A model generated the notes under the pieces. That model had not been told where the DNA came from, did no database searches, and saw only the letters and a list, made by a program, of their open reading frames with translations. Below are positions 27,343 to 35,392 of a DNA stretch of 64,000 nt, in pieces. Positions within the stretch are counted from its first letter, which is position 1. The number at the start of each line of letters is the position of its first letter. Position numbers and translations under genes: made by a program. This DNA is from Deltaproteobacteria bacterium (lineage in GTDB: Bacteria; Desulfobacterota; DSM-4660; Desulfatiglandales; Desulfatiglandaceae): contig JAIPDI010000021.1 of the NCBI GenBank assembly GCA_021737785.1, forward strand, positions 1 through 64,000, in the 5' to 3' direction.

Positions 27343-28397
27343 GAATCATCCGCACCGGCCCTGCGGCGCAGGTTCCCGGCCTTCTGCTTCAGGGTTTTGA
27401 AATAGTCTGATTCGGTAATTTTTTCAAGGTCTGCGGTCTGCTTGTCCCGGTCGATTCGGACCCTCAGTATTTTCACTTCCCGCTTGAGTTCCTCCTCGCG
27501 CTTTTCCACGGACTGGACCATGTCCGAGAACACGGCAGCCATGGTTCCCAATTCATCCGGTCGGCTCCGGATGGCCGCCAGATCGCCCACATGGGAATAA
27601 TCGCCGTCAGCCACCTGGCGCGCCACGGTGGTAAGGCTCACCACAGGCGCCGTGATCTTCTTGGCGCTGACCGCGCTAACGGCCAGGCCGATGATCAGGA
27701 CGATCAGCGTCACAACCCCTAATGTGTAAAGCTCCTCCACGTGAAGCTGCTCCCCCATGGTGATCAGGATGCTGCTCAGCCAGGTGGCCATGACCGTGAT
27801 GATGAGGAGGTAGTAGACCGCCTGAATGGTGCGCATCTCGATGCGGGCGATGAGGAGTCCGGCCGCCCGCATCATGGGGGGAATCAGCATAAAGGCCCAC
27901 AGGGTGTCGGTGATGAAGATGGGGAGAAAGAGCCCGAACAGGGCCTGATGAAACGGGATCCGGCCAAGGCCGTACTCCACGGCCGTGGAAAAGGCGAACG
28001 GGACGCTGGATGCCAGAAGGAGGAGGATCAGGAGTTTTACAAAGGACGCAATGGCATCCACGGGCCTTGCGCCCAGATATCGGGCCAGTCCCGGTATGAA
28101 ACCCATGAGTCCGTTGGCGAGGCTCCAGTGAACGGCAAAAAAAGGACCCTTGCCCCCGATGGCGTAGCCCAGCATATCCCCCAGTGCCCCCGATACAAAA
28201 CCGCCCGCAGGACCGTACAGGATCCCCATGAACATGGGGAGGACCACCTGGGGCCGCAGTTCGGCAAAGTTGCATCCGGGGAGATAATATTTGCCCGACA
28301 GAAAATTGGCAAATCCGTAAAAGCACCCCACGGCAATGCAGACCAAGACTGTTATGACGGGTCTTTCTGACCCGATCTGTGGTGGGGGATGTGTCAT
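27339..28397 (-). CDS. ECF-S-like membrane domain with HAMP and coiled coil
   Basis: About 352 residues. The N-terminal half has six or so membrane helices with AELRPQVVLPMFMGILYGPAGGFVSGALGDMLG, a layout like the substrate-binding S subunits of ECF transporters. A further membrane segment leads to a HAMP-like linker (SAKKITAPVVSLTTVARQVADGDY) and a charged coiled coil (VEKREEELKREVKILRVRIDRDKQ). No kinase domain follows, so output must pass to a partner, perhaps the neighbouring MinD-like ATPase or SAHH-like protein. ATG 28397 is 4 bases after the ATPase stop; ATG 28427 is an alternative. Confidence 0.75.
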   Translation of the reverse strand: MTHPPPQIGSERPVITVLVCIAVGCFYGFANFLSGKYYLPGCNFAELRPQVVLPMFMGILYGPAGGFVSGALGDMLGYAIGGKGPFFAVHWSLANGLMGFIPGLARYLGARPVDAIASFVKLLILLLLASSVPFAFSTAVEYGLGRIPFHQALFGLFLPIFITDTLWAFMLIPPMMRAAGLLIARIEMRTIQAVYYLLIITVMATWLSSILITMGEQLHVEELYTLGVVTLIVLIIGLAVSAVSAKKITAPVVSLTTVARQVADGDYSHVGDLAAIRSRPDELGTMAAVFSDMVQSVEKREEELKREVKILRVRIDRDKQTADLEKITESDYFKTLKQKAGNLRRRAGADDS

Positions 28398-28401
28398 GCC
28401 C

Positions 28402-29157
28402 TCAGGAACGTAAGGCCCTTGCCACATGCTTCAGTTCCGATACAATGGGATGATCCGCGTATCGAACCGCGAAGATACCGTGGCTGGCCAGGCCCATCAT
28501 CTCTTCGGAATGGGGGATGACCCCGGCCACGGGGCAGTTGTAGGTGTCTGAGACCGTCCGGCGGATCTGTTCCAGGTCAAAGGTTGACGGGGCCTTGTTG
28601 ATGAGGATCATCATGCAGGGGACGTCCAGTTCCCGGGCCACCTCCACGGTCAGCCCGGTCCCCTGGTAATCCTGGAAATCGGGACGCATCACCACCAGAA
28701 GGGCGTTTGAAATGGCGATGGAGAGGAGGGTCTCCTCATTCAACCCTGGATGGGTGTCGATCACCAGGATATCCAGTTTCAACGCCCGGATCAGGTCGCG
28801 AAAGCCGTCGCTTAAGAGATCGATGTCGTACCCGTCGTGGAGGACCCGGGCGATGTCCGCCGCATTGACGCTGGAGGGGATGAGGTAGATGGCCCCGGTG
28901 CAGGCCCCCCCGAGGGCGCTGCTCACGTCGCAGGCGGTCTGTTCAATGGCACATCGGCCCCAGAGGTAGTCGTTGAGGGAATAGGGCGCTTCATCCTCGT
29001 CCAGACCAAAGATCACGTGGATCCCCGGCGACTGGATGTCCGTGTCGATCACCCCCACCCGGAGTCCGTCCATGGCATACAGCGCCGCCAGGTTGGCCGA
29101 CGTATTGGACTTGCCGGTCCCCCCTCGGAATGAATGAACAGATATGATGTCGGCCAT
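28402..29157 (-). CDS. MinD/ParA-type ATPase
   Basis: A 251-residue deviant Walker ATPase: SFRGGTGKSNTSANLAALYAMDGLRVGVIDTDIQSPG at the start, LVIDTHPGLNEETL for Walker B, and VVMRPDFQDYQGTG. Family members position or load cargo on membranes or nucleoid. A MinD-type membrane-targeting helix is not obvious at the C-terminus. It is the first gene of the operon with the ECF-S/HAMP and SAHH-like genes. Start ATG 29157 is preferred over the TTG at 29172. Confidence 0.85.
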   Translation of the reverse strand: MADIISVHSFRGGTGKSNTSANLAALYAMDGLRVGVIDTDIQSPGIHVIFGLDEDEAPYSLNDYLWGRCAIEQTACDVSSALGGACTGAIYLIPSSVNAADIARVLHDGYDIDLLSDGFRDLIRALKLDILVIDTHPGLNEETLLSIAISNALLVVMRPDFQDYQGTGLTVEVARELDVPCMMILINKAPSTFDLEQIRRTVSDTYNCPVAGVIPHSEEMMGLASHGIFAVRYADHPIVSELKHVARALRS

Positions 29158-29180
29158 TTCTCTTTCTTCCAAAAAACTAA

Positions 29181-29219
29181 GAAATTCAGAAATTCAGGAA
29201 TTGAGGAATTTAGTGCCTT
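29181..29219. repeat. Short degenerate GAAATTCAG-type tandem tract
   Basis: An 8-base unit close to GAAATTCA repeats about four times with drift. Similar AT-rich GAATGAAGAATTA tracts lie at 30237-30265 and 32037-32080, each in a gap of the same gene cluster. Confidence 0.4.
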
Positions 29220-29293
29220 ATCGCCAGATTTTCTGTCACAAAAAACAAGAAGATGATTGTGAGAAGGTGACGTTCCCCAATATTCCCCACCTG

Positions 29294-30214
29294 TCATCCT
29301 TCCTGGCCGGCCGGCAGGGAGATGCGGGTAAAGATAAAGGCGGTGATGAGCCCGGCGATGATGTGCCAGATTCCCCACCAGGCCACCAGGATGGCCATGC
29401 CCCCCAGGCCCCCGAAAAAATTGAAGACCAGGACCAGACCCAGGGCCGAATTCTGAATCCCCACCTCGATGCAGACAGCCCGCGCATCCCTCTCTTCCAA
29501 ACCGAGAAGACGGCCCGACCAGTACCCCAGATTCAGGGCCAGCGCATTGTGGATCAAGACCACGAACATTACCAGGCCGATCACCTGGAGGAAGATCCGC
29601 CAGTTGGCGGCCAGGGCACCCAACACAATGACGATGAAGAAGACCAGCGAAAAGATCTTGAAGGGCTTTCTTACCTTGCCGGCCATGTTGGGGAAGATGC
29701 GGCTCACGGTCATCCCTGCTGCCAGAGGTATCCCCAATATGATGAAAATGGTGGTAAACACATCCATGGGACTGAGGCTGACCTGCCTCAGAATGTCCGC
29801 CGTATGGGGGTTGAGGCTTCCCCACAGGCTCAGGTTGAGCGGCGTCATGACGATGGCCGCTGCCGTGGAAACCGCTGTCATGCTGATGGATACGGCGCAG
29901 TTGCCCTTGGCCAGATAGGTGATGATATTGGAGAGGTTCCCCCCGGGGCAGGCCGCCACCAGGATCATGCCCAGGGCGACGGAGGGTTGCGGCCGCAGGA
30001 TCAGGGTCAGCAGGAAAGTGAAGGCGGGAAGAAGGATGAACTGGGCGCCCAGTCCGATGCCCGGGGCCTTGGGCGAAACAATGATCCGCTTGAAATCCTC
30101 GACCTTGAGATCCAGGGCCACCCCGAACATCATCAACCCGATGGCGGCATTAATAATGAACAATCCCTGGGGATTAAAATTGAGCCTGACCTGATCCACC
30201 ACTGCCGGGTCCAT
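29294..30214 (-). CDS. Bile acid:sodium symporter (BASS) family transporter
   Basis: A 306-residue membrane protein with about nine or ten helices. GLMMFGVALDLKVEDFKRI, ACPGGNLSNIITYLAKGN and EVGIQNSALGLVLVF are the BASS sodium- and substrate-site motifs. Bacterial members import organic anions with Na+. The start at 30214 has GGAGG 7 bases upstream; the longer frame to 30358 reads through the AT-rich tract and is not used. It lies between a TPP enzyme and the MinD-like operon on the same strand. The substrate is not evident. Confidence 0.88.
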   Translation of the reverse strand: MDPAVVDQVRLNFNPQGLFIINAAIGLMMFGVALDLKVEDFKRIIVSPKAPGIGLGAQFILLPAFTFLLTLILRPQPSVALGMILVAACPGGNLSNIITYLAKGNCAVSISMTAVSTAAAIVMTPLNLSLWGSLNPHTADILRQVSLSPMDVFTTIFIILGIPLAAGMTVSRIFPNMAGKVRKPFKIFSLVFFIVIVLGALAANWRIFLQVIGLVMFVVLIHNALALNLGYWSGRLLGLEERDARAVCIEVGIQNSALGLVLVFNFFGGLGGMAILVAWWGIWHIIAGLITAFIFTRISLPAGQEG

Positions 30215-30323
30215 AGGGTTGCCTCCGTGCACGACAATGAGAAATGAAGAATGAAGAATTAAAGGTGACGCATTCGCAATAAGTCGGCCCTTCCAATCCT
30301 CCGAATCATTCGTCCATCCAGCA

Positions 30324-32018
30324 TCAAGCCATATAGGCCCCCACATTGGCCAGGGCAATGCTGGCCGGGCTGATGGGGGCCTGATCGGTCATGACATTGA
30401 TGCAGGTGGTTATCCCTGAAGCAAAGGCCGCTTCCAGGGCGGGCCGGATTTCCGCCGGCTGTTCCACCAGGATTCCCTTTCCTCCCAGGGCCTCCACCAT
30501 CCGGTGATAATCGACCCTCCCTATATGGGTTCCCTCCCTGACCGAGTGGCCCATCCGTATTTCCTGACTGTGCCGGATCATGCCCCATCCCAGATCGTTG
30601 CAGATCACCACAACAATGGGGAGCTTTCTCCTGAGAGCGGTTTCAAATTCCATGAAGTTGAATCCCACAGACCCGTCTCCCGTGATCAGGCAGACCCGCT
30701 TTTCAGGATAGATGAGCTTGGCCGCATTGGCATAGGGGATCCCCACTGCAAGGGAGCCGAAGATTCCGTAGTCGAGATAGTGTCCGGGCTTACGGATGGT
30801 GCGGGTCATCCCCATCCAGGTGGCGGTATCGCCCCCGTCGGTCACCACGATGTCGTCTTCCCTGTTCATGAATTCATTGATTTCTCGGGCGAGGCGCATC
30901 GGGTGAATCGGCACGGCATCGCTCTTCCAGTCGTTGACCGACATGGCCTTACCCTGCTCGTGTGCGGTTTCAAGGGTGGAGATCCACGGGGCAAAACGGG
31001 ACGTGAGCATTTCATTGAGCTTCTTTTCCCGGACAACGGTATTGCATCGTCTGAGCAGGGCCCCCACATCGCTGACCACCGGAAGATCCACCGTGCGGTT
31101 CCTGCCGATCTCTTCAGGCTGGATATCCACCTGGATTACCTTGGCCTGGCGGTTGAAGATATCGCCGAACATGTAATAAAGGCAGATTCGTGTCCCCAGA
31201 AGAACCACCAGATCGGTCTGCATGTAGGCGGAGAATCCGCTCCCCGGCCGGATGGCAAGGGCCCCTTCGAAGCACAAGGGATGGGTATCCGGGATCGTGC
31301 CTCTACCGGAAAGGGAGGTGTATACGGGAATGCCGGTGTTTTCAATAAACTCGATCAGCTCCTTCTCGGCCCCGGACTGCCATACCCCTGTACCGGCAAT
31401 CACAATGGGCTTTTCAGCCTGTTGGATCATGTCGATCATCTGTTCCGCCTTTGCAAGGTCAGCAGGATGGGAAGTTACATCCGTTTTCATCTCCTTGACC
31501 GATGACGGATTGGCCTGTGCATTCAGGACATCCACCGGGAACTCCAGGTATACAGGCCCCGGCCGGCCGCTGGAGGCGGTCCGGAAGGCGATATCCATGA
31601 ATTCCGGGACCCGCTCCACCTTGTGACAGACCAGGGCCTTTTTGACCATCGGCCCGATCACCGGGGCCTGGGGCATGTCCTGGAGGTCGAGCTTTTCCCT
31701 GTGATCCAGACCCACACAGCCGGCAATCAGGACCAGCGGCGTGTTGGAAAAGAATGCGCTGGCAATGCCTGTCAGGGAATTGGTGAATCCCGGGCCGGCC
31801 GTCACCATGGCCACACCCGGTGTCCGGGTCAGCTTGCCCCATGCCTCGGCCATAAAGACCGCGGCTTGTTCATGCCGCGTGTCGAAAAGCGTTACATGGC
31901 TGTTTTCAAGATATTGATAGATCGGCGTGATATGGCCCCCGCTGAGGGTAAACACATATTTCACGCCTCTCTTGGTCAGCCCATCAGCCACCAGTTGTCC
32001 GCCTGTAACGGTTTCCAT
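30324..32018 (-). CDS. Thiamine pyrophosphate enzyme, acetolactate synthase-like
   Basis: A 564-residue TPP enzyme of the POX/AHAS class. The catalytic Glu is in DTRHEQAAVFMAEAWG, the FAD-type middle domain follows, and the TPP motif is ITGDGSVGFNFMEFETALRRKLPIVVVICND. Differences from IlvB, such as no nearby ilvN or ilvC and a SDR and BASS transporter as neighbours, suggest a catabolic decarboxylase or lyase (for example acting on a 2-oxo acid or acyl-CoA) rather than valine synthesis. The exact reaction cannot be read. ATG 32018 has a GGGGG ribosome site upstream. Confidence 0.82.
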   Translation of the reverse strand: METVTGGQLVADGLTKRGVKYVFTLSGGHITPIYQYLENSHVTLFDTRHEQAAVFMAEAWGKLTRTPGVAMVTAGPGFTNSLTGIASAFFSNTPLVLIAGCVGLDHREKLDLQDMPQAPVIGPMVKKALVCHKVERVPEFMDIAFRTASSGRPGPVYLEFPVDVLNAQANPSSVKEMKTDVTSHPADLAKAEQMIDMIQQAEKPIVIAGTGVWQSGAEKELIEFIENTGIPVYTSLSGRGTIPDTHPLCFEGALAIRPGSGFSAYMQTDLVVLLGTRICLYYMFGDIFNRQAKVIQVDIQPEEIGRNRTVDLPVVSDVGALLRRCNTVVREKKLNEMLTSRFAPWISTLETAHEQGKAMSVNDWKSDAVPIHPMRLAREINEFMNREDDIVVTDGGDTATWMGMTRTIRKPGHYLDYGIFGSLAVGIPYANAAKLIYPEKRVCLITGDGSVGFNFMEFETALRRKLPIVVVICNDLGWGMIRHSQEIRMGHSVREGTHIGRVDYHRMVEALGGKGILVEQPAEIRPALEAAFASGITTCINVMTDQAPISPASIALANVGAYMA

Positions 32019-32135
32019 CAATAATACCCCCGTTGGATTGAGAATTATGAATTAAGAAGTAAAAATTAGGAATGAAAACATAAGGAATCGGCCGCCGAAG
32101 CAGGTCATTGTTCAACTTTATTCCATTTGCTCACT

Positions 32136-32175
32136 ACTAACGCGGATGACCGCAACCAAAACGCTCGTGCGCTGT
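32136..32175 (+). repeat. Dispersed palindromic repeat, copy 3
   Basis: GCGG-ATGA-CCGC followed by AACCAAAA and GTGCGCT. Copy 2 also has GTGCGCT after its AACCAAAA, so the shared unit extends past the palindrome. Confidence 0.45.
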
Positions 32176-32178
32176 TCC

Positions 32179-32254
32179 GTCATTCCGGCATGCCGTTAGC
32201 CGGAATCCAGTCCGCCGCTTTTCTGGATTCCGGCCAAAACCGTGCCGGAATGAC
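32179..32254. repeat. REP/MITE-like long inverted repeat
   Basis: A 76-base element with two nested 12-bp arms: GTCATTCCGGCA (32179) pairs with TGCCGGAATGAC (32243-32254), and GCCGGAATCCAG (32199) pairs with CTGGATTCCGGC (32223). GTCATTCCGG...CCGGAATGAC ends are common in dispersed bacterial miniature elements. No coding capacity is present. Confidence 0.65.
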
Positions 32255-32298
32255 CAAAGTTGAGATTTTCTTGTTTTTAATGACAGAAAACCCAGGTA

Positions 32299-33135
32299 CT
32301 AAAGCTCCATCAATTGTCCGCCGGTCACATTGACGGCCTGGCCCGTGCAATAGGAAGAGGCATCCGATGCCAGGAACGCCACCAGACCGGCCACTTCTTC
32401 GGGAGTCCCGATCCGGCCGAGGGGGATGGTTTTACACATCTCTTTTTCTCTTTCCTCCACCGTCGTTCCGAAGACCCTGGCCTCCAGCCCAAACCGCCAT
32501 TTCTCCAGATCGGTCATGATCTGTCCCGGACAAACGGCATTGACCCGTATGCCGGCCCCGGCCAGTTCCTTGGCCATGACCTTGGTCAGCATGATGACCC
32601 CGGCCTTTGCCACGGCATAGGCCCCGTTGAACAGGGGCGGCACCTTGCCGGCACGGGAGGCCGTATTGATGATACTCGCCTTCCTCCCCATCATGAGGGG
32701 CAGCACGGCCCTTGAAACCCTGAAGACGCTGTGCAGGTTGATATCGATGGTCTTCATCCAGGCTGCTTCATCATAGGTGTGGACAGCGTTGGGCACGCCG
32801 AAAGAGGCCCCGGCATTATTGCACAGCACATCAACGTGATCAAACCGTTTCTTCACCTTTTCAACCATCCGGCCGATGGCCTCACTGTCCGTCAAGTCCA
32901 CCTTAACGGCCAGGGCCGAGACCGAAAAGTCTTCCATGATTTCCTGCACAATCTCTTCCATTTCACCCTGAGTGCCGGTCTTCACCTGAGCTTCTTCGGC
33001 GTCATTTCGGCCGAGATCGGCCACCACCACATGAGCGCCGTTGGCCGCCAGTGCCCGCACAATCGCATAACCGATCCCGGTCCGCTTTCCGGCGCCCGTG
33101 ACCAGTGCCGTCTTTCCTTTCAGATCTTCATACAT
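32299..33135 (-). CDS. Short-chain dehydrogenase/reductase
   Basis: A 278-residue classical SDR: VTGAGKRTGIGYAI, the NNAG motif, IINTASRAG and AYAVAKAG as the Ser-Tyr-Lys catalytic set, and a C-terminal SYCTGQAVNVTGGQ typical of FabG-like enzymes. The Asp after strand 2 (VVADLG) points to NAD use. An AGGGAG is 6 bases before ATG 33135; the longer frame to 33195 is not supported. It is upstream of the TPP enzyme on the same strand, across a 280-base gap filled with repeats. A role in the same pathway is possible. Confidence 0.87.
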   Translation of the reverse strand: MYEDLKGKTALVTGAGKRTGIGYAIVRALAANGAHVVVADLGRNDAEEAQVKTGTQGEMEEIVQEIMEDFSVSALAVKVDLTDSEAIGRMVEKVKKRFDHVDVLCNNAGASFGVPNAVHTYDEAAWMKTIDINLHSVFRVSRAVLPLMMGRKASIINTASRAGKVPPLFNGAYAVAKAGVIMLTKVMAKELAGAGIRVNAVCPGQIMTDLEKWRFGLEARVFGTTVEEREKEMCKTIPLGRIGTPEEVAGLVAFLASDASSYCTGQAVNVTGGQLMEL

Positions 33136-33195
33136 ATCTGGCTCCCTGAGTACCCCGCATAGAGGATATTGAATCTGGATATTCCCGGTGAACAA

Positions 33196-33225
33196 TTGTC
33201 ATGTTAAACTTGCTGTTTATATAAT
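33196..33225 (+). promoter_or_regulatory. Candidate rightward promoter far upstream of the dsr operon
   Basis: TTGTCA (33196-33201), 18 bases, then a perfect TATAAT (33220-33225). It points to the dsr genes, about 530 bases away. The sequence from here to 33678 has no convincing gene, so it would make a long leader or a small RNA. Confidence 0.45.
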
Positions 33226-33678
33226 GATGCCCCGGTTGCGCAGCGTAGCCGTTCTGGCGTGAAAAAGGACAATTCCAAAAATCCCTGAATTCCACCTTAA
33301 TTCGCGTTTGCTGATGGATACCCTATTTTTCACGACAGGTCAAAGAGAAATGGAAATCTTTATTTGCCTAAAGGCGGTCTGAGAAATTACATACCAAGAA
33401 ATCACTGATACACCACCCGGGTCCTCATCAAATGCAGCAAGAAATGGCCGAAGGTTCGTTTTTCGCCCGTTCACTCAAAACAGGACATGAGAGTTACATG
33501 ACATGTCCTTGGAATCCGGAGACCGCCATTTACGGATATCCGGTGCAGAAGGGGGGCCATTCTTCCCCTAAACAGAACCGCTTTTGCGCAATTTTTAAAT
33601 TCGTTATGGAATCTATTCAAAGGACGAAGATCCTGTTGAGGGTTTTGCTGCCAAAAACGGTGACCACGCTTTTTTTCC
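33226..33678. other. Gene-free region upstream of the dsr promoter
   Basis: No gene supported. A 109-codon frame (33432-33761) has poor composition and runs over the dsr promoter and the next start. Several short hairpins are present but no recognised RNA. Confidence 0.4.
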
Positions 33679-33707
33679 TTGACAGGAAAACACAATTTTC
33701 CTATAGG
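33679..33707 (+). promoter_or_regulatory. dsr operon promoter with a palindrome in the spacer
   Basis: TTGACA (33679-33684), 17 bases, TATAGG (33702-33707). An inverted repeat, AGGAAAA-CACAA-TTTTCCT (33684-33702), fills exactly the spacer, so a regulator bound there would block RNA polymerase. It lies about 50 bases before the RsbRD-domain gene. Confidence 0.7.
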
Positions 33708-33757
33708 TTTCCCTCAAACCAAATTTTCCATGAAAGGCCCAAATCTGGAGCCATGAA

Positions 33758-34297
33758 ATGAATCTAGAAAATCTCCCGTCAGCTAAAAGATCTAAAATCA
33801 TCAAGAGATGGCAAGATGCCATCATCGCCTCATATCCCAAGGACAGTCAGGGATTTTTTAAAAGAACAAAAAGCCAGTTCGCAAACCCCGTCGGATCCAT
33901 CGTCGCAAAAGAGATTGAAACCCTGTTTGACGAAGTGGTCAAAGGAGACAATGCCGATAGGATAGCTTCCTCCCTCGATACGATTATCAGGGTCAGGGCG
34001 GTACAGGATTTCAGTCCCTCTCAGGCCGTTGCCTTTGTCCTTCAGTTGAAAGATATTATTAAGGAAGAATTGGGAAATGAGCACTCCCCTGACATGCACG
34101 CGCTTGACAGGCAGATAGATGGGATTCTGCTGATGGCCTTTGATGTCTATTCGAAGTGCCGCCAGGAAATCTACGAGATCCGCGTCCATGAGGTGAAAAA
34201 CCAGGTGGGGAAATTGTTGGAGAGAGCAAATCTCATTGTCGAGATCCCGGAGACGGCGCCCGGGCTTCGAGATGACAATGCCGGGACATCTCTTTGA
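33758..34297 (+). CDS. RsbRD N-terminal domain protein, first gene of the dsr operon
   Basis: A 179-residue, all-helical soluble protein (RSKIIKRWQDAIIASYPKDSQGFF; FSPSQAVAFVLQLKDIIKEELG). It fits the RsbRD_N sensor-type domain, which in stressosome proteins is a globin-like fold. Proteins of this kind sit just before dsrM in several sulfate reducers. Here it lacks a STAS domain or membrane segment. The 22-base gap to dsrM and shared promoter suggest a role with DsrMKJOP, perhaps sensing or assembly. That role is inference. Confidence 0.75.
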   Translation: MNLENLPSAKRSKIIKRWQDAIIASYPKDSQGFFKRTKSQFANPVGSIVAKEIETLFDEVVKGDNADRIASSLDTIIRVRAVQDFSPSQAVAFVLQLKDIIKEELGNEHSPDMHALDRQIDGILLMAFDVYSKCRQEIYEIRVHEVKNQVGKLLERANLIVEIPETAPGLRDDNAGTSL

Positions 34298-34319
34298 AAT
34301 TGAAATGAGGTAATAGTCT

Positions 34320-35390
34320 ATGAATTTCTTTCTGAGCATTATTGTTTCTTCCTTGGCGGTGTTGGTGGTTGTTGCAATTCCCTGGATAGGCGTCGGGGCA
34401 TTGGATCTACGTGTCCTTTTCGGCATCGTCATCCCCTATGCGGCCATGGCCACCTTTTTTGTGGGGATTGTGGTCCGGGTCATTGACTGGGGCCGGTCGC
34501 CCGTTCCGTTCAGGATTCCGACCACTGCGGGGCAGGAATGGTCTTTTCCCTGGATCAAGAGAAATCCGGTCGACAACCCGAAGGGCCTGGGCGGGGTGAT
34601 TGTGAGGATGCTCTTCGAGGTGCTGACCTTCCGTTCTCTCTTCCGAAATACCCGGCTCGAATACCGGAGAGTCGATGGTGTTCCCAAGATCGACTATGAA
34701 TGGGAGAAGTGGCTCTGGCTGGCTGCCATCCTGTTTCATTATTCTTTTTTGGTCATTTTCATCAGGCACTTCAGGTTTTTTATGGAACCGGTCCCGGGTT
34801 TCGTGACGCTCCTCCAGAACCTTGATGGGTTTATGCAGATGGGCGCGGCGCCGTTCAACGGCTTTGGACTCCCCGGAGTATATCTGACGGATATGCTCCT
34901 CATGGCTGCGGTGACATGGCTCCTGGTGAGACGGATTCTCTATTCCCAGATGCGCTATATTTCCCTCCCTTCCGACTATTTTCCCCTCTTTCTGATCCTT
35001 TCCCTCGGTTTTAGCGGCATGCTTATGCGCTATCTGTTCAGGGTGGACGTAACCAAGGTAAAGGAACTCGCCATCGGCCTGTTCAAATTCTCCCCGACCG
35101 TCCCTGAAGGGATCGGGGTTATTTTTTTTATACACCTGTTCATCCTGTGTGTGTTAATCGCCTATTTTCCGTTCAGCAAACTGATGCATTTAGCCGGAGT
35201 ATTTCTCAGCCCGACAAGAAATCTTTCCAATAACAGCCGGTTTGTCAGGCATGTGAATCCCTGGAGTTATCCTGTACCGACCCATACCTATGAGGAATAC
35301 GAAGATGAGTTCAGAGAGCATATGATTGAGGCCGGTTTGCCCGTAGAAAAAGGGGCCGACGCAACAGCAGGATCAGAAGAAAAGGAGTAA
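34320..35390 (+). CDS. dsrM: DsrM, membrane cytochrome b subunit
   Basis: A 356-residue NarI-like cytochrome b. Five or six membrane helices are present; the histidines in ILFHYSFLVIFIRHFRFF and in IHLFILCVLIAYFPFSKLMH are the probable heme b ligands. It passes electrons between menaquinol and DsrK across the membrane. GAGGT is 9 bases upstream of the start. DsrM and DsrK are the core found in all sulfate reducers. The soluble C-terminal tail (YEEYEDEFREHMIEAG) faces the DsrK side. Confidence 0.93.
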   Translation: MNFFLSIIVSSLAVLVVVAIPWIGVGALDLRVLFGIVIPYAAMATFFVGIVVRVIDWGRSPVPFRIPTTAGQEWSFPWIKRNPVDNPKGLGGVIVRMLFEVLTFRSLFRNTRLEYRRVDGVPKIDYEWEKWLWLAAILFHYSFLVIFIRHFRFFMEPVPGFVTLLQNLDGFMQMGAAPFNGFGLPGVYLTDMLLMAAVTWLLVRRILYSQMRYISLPSDYFPLFLILSLGFSGMLMRYLFRVDVTKVKELAIGLFKFSPTVPEGIGVIFFIHLFILCVLIAYFPFSKLMHLAGVFLSPTRNLSNNSRFVRHVNPWSYPVPTHTYEEYEDEFREHMIEAGLPVEKGADATAGSEEKE

Positions 35391-35392
35391 CC

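Noticed and set aside
29144-30247. 367-codon plus-strand frame opposite the BASS gene
   Set aside because: Very unusual His/Gln/Asp/Gly composition typical of an antisense shadow of a membrane protein gene.
33432-33761. 109-codon frame before the RsbRD gene
   Set aside because: It covers the dsr promoter and overlaps the next start, with poor composition and no good ribosome site.
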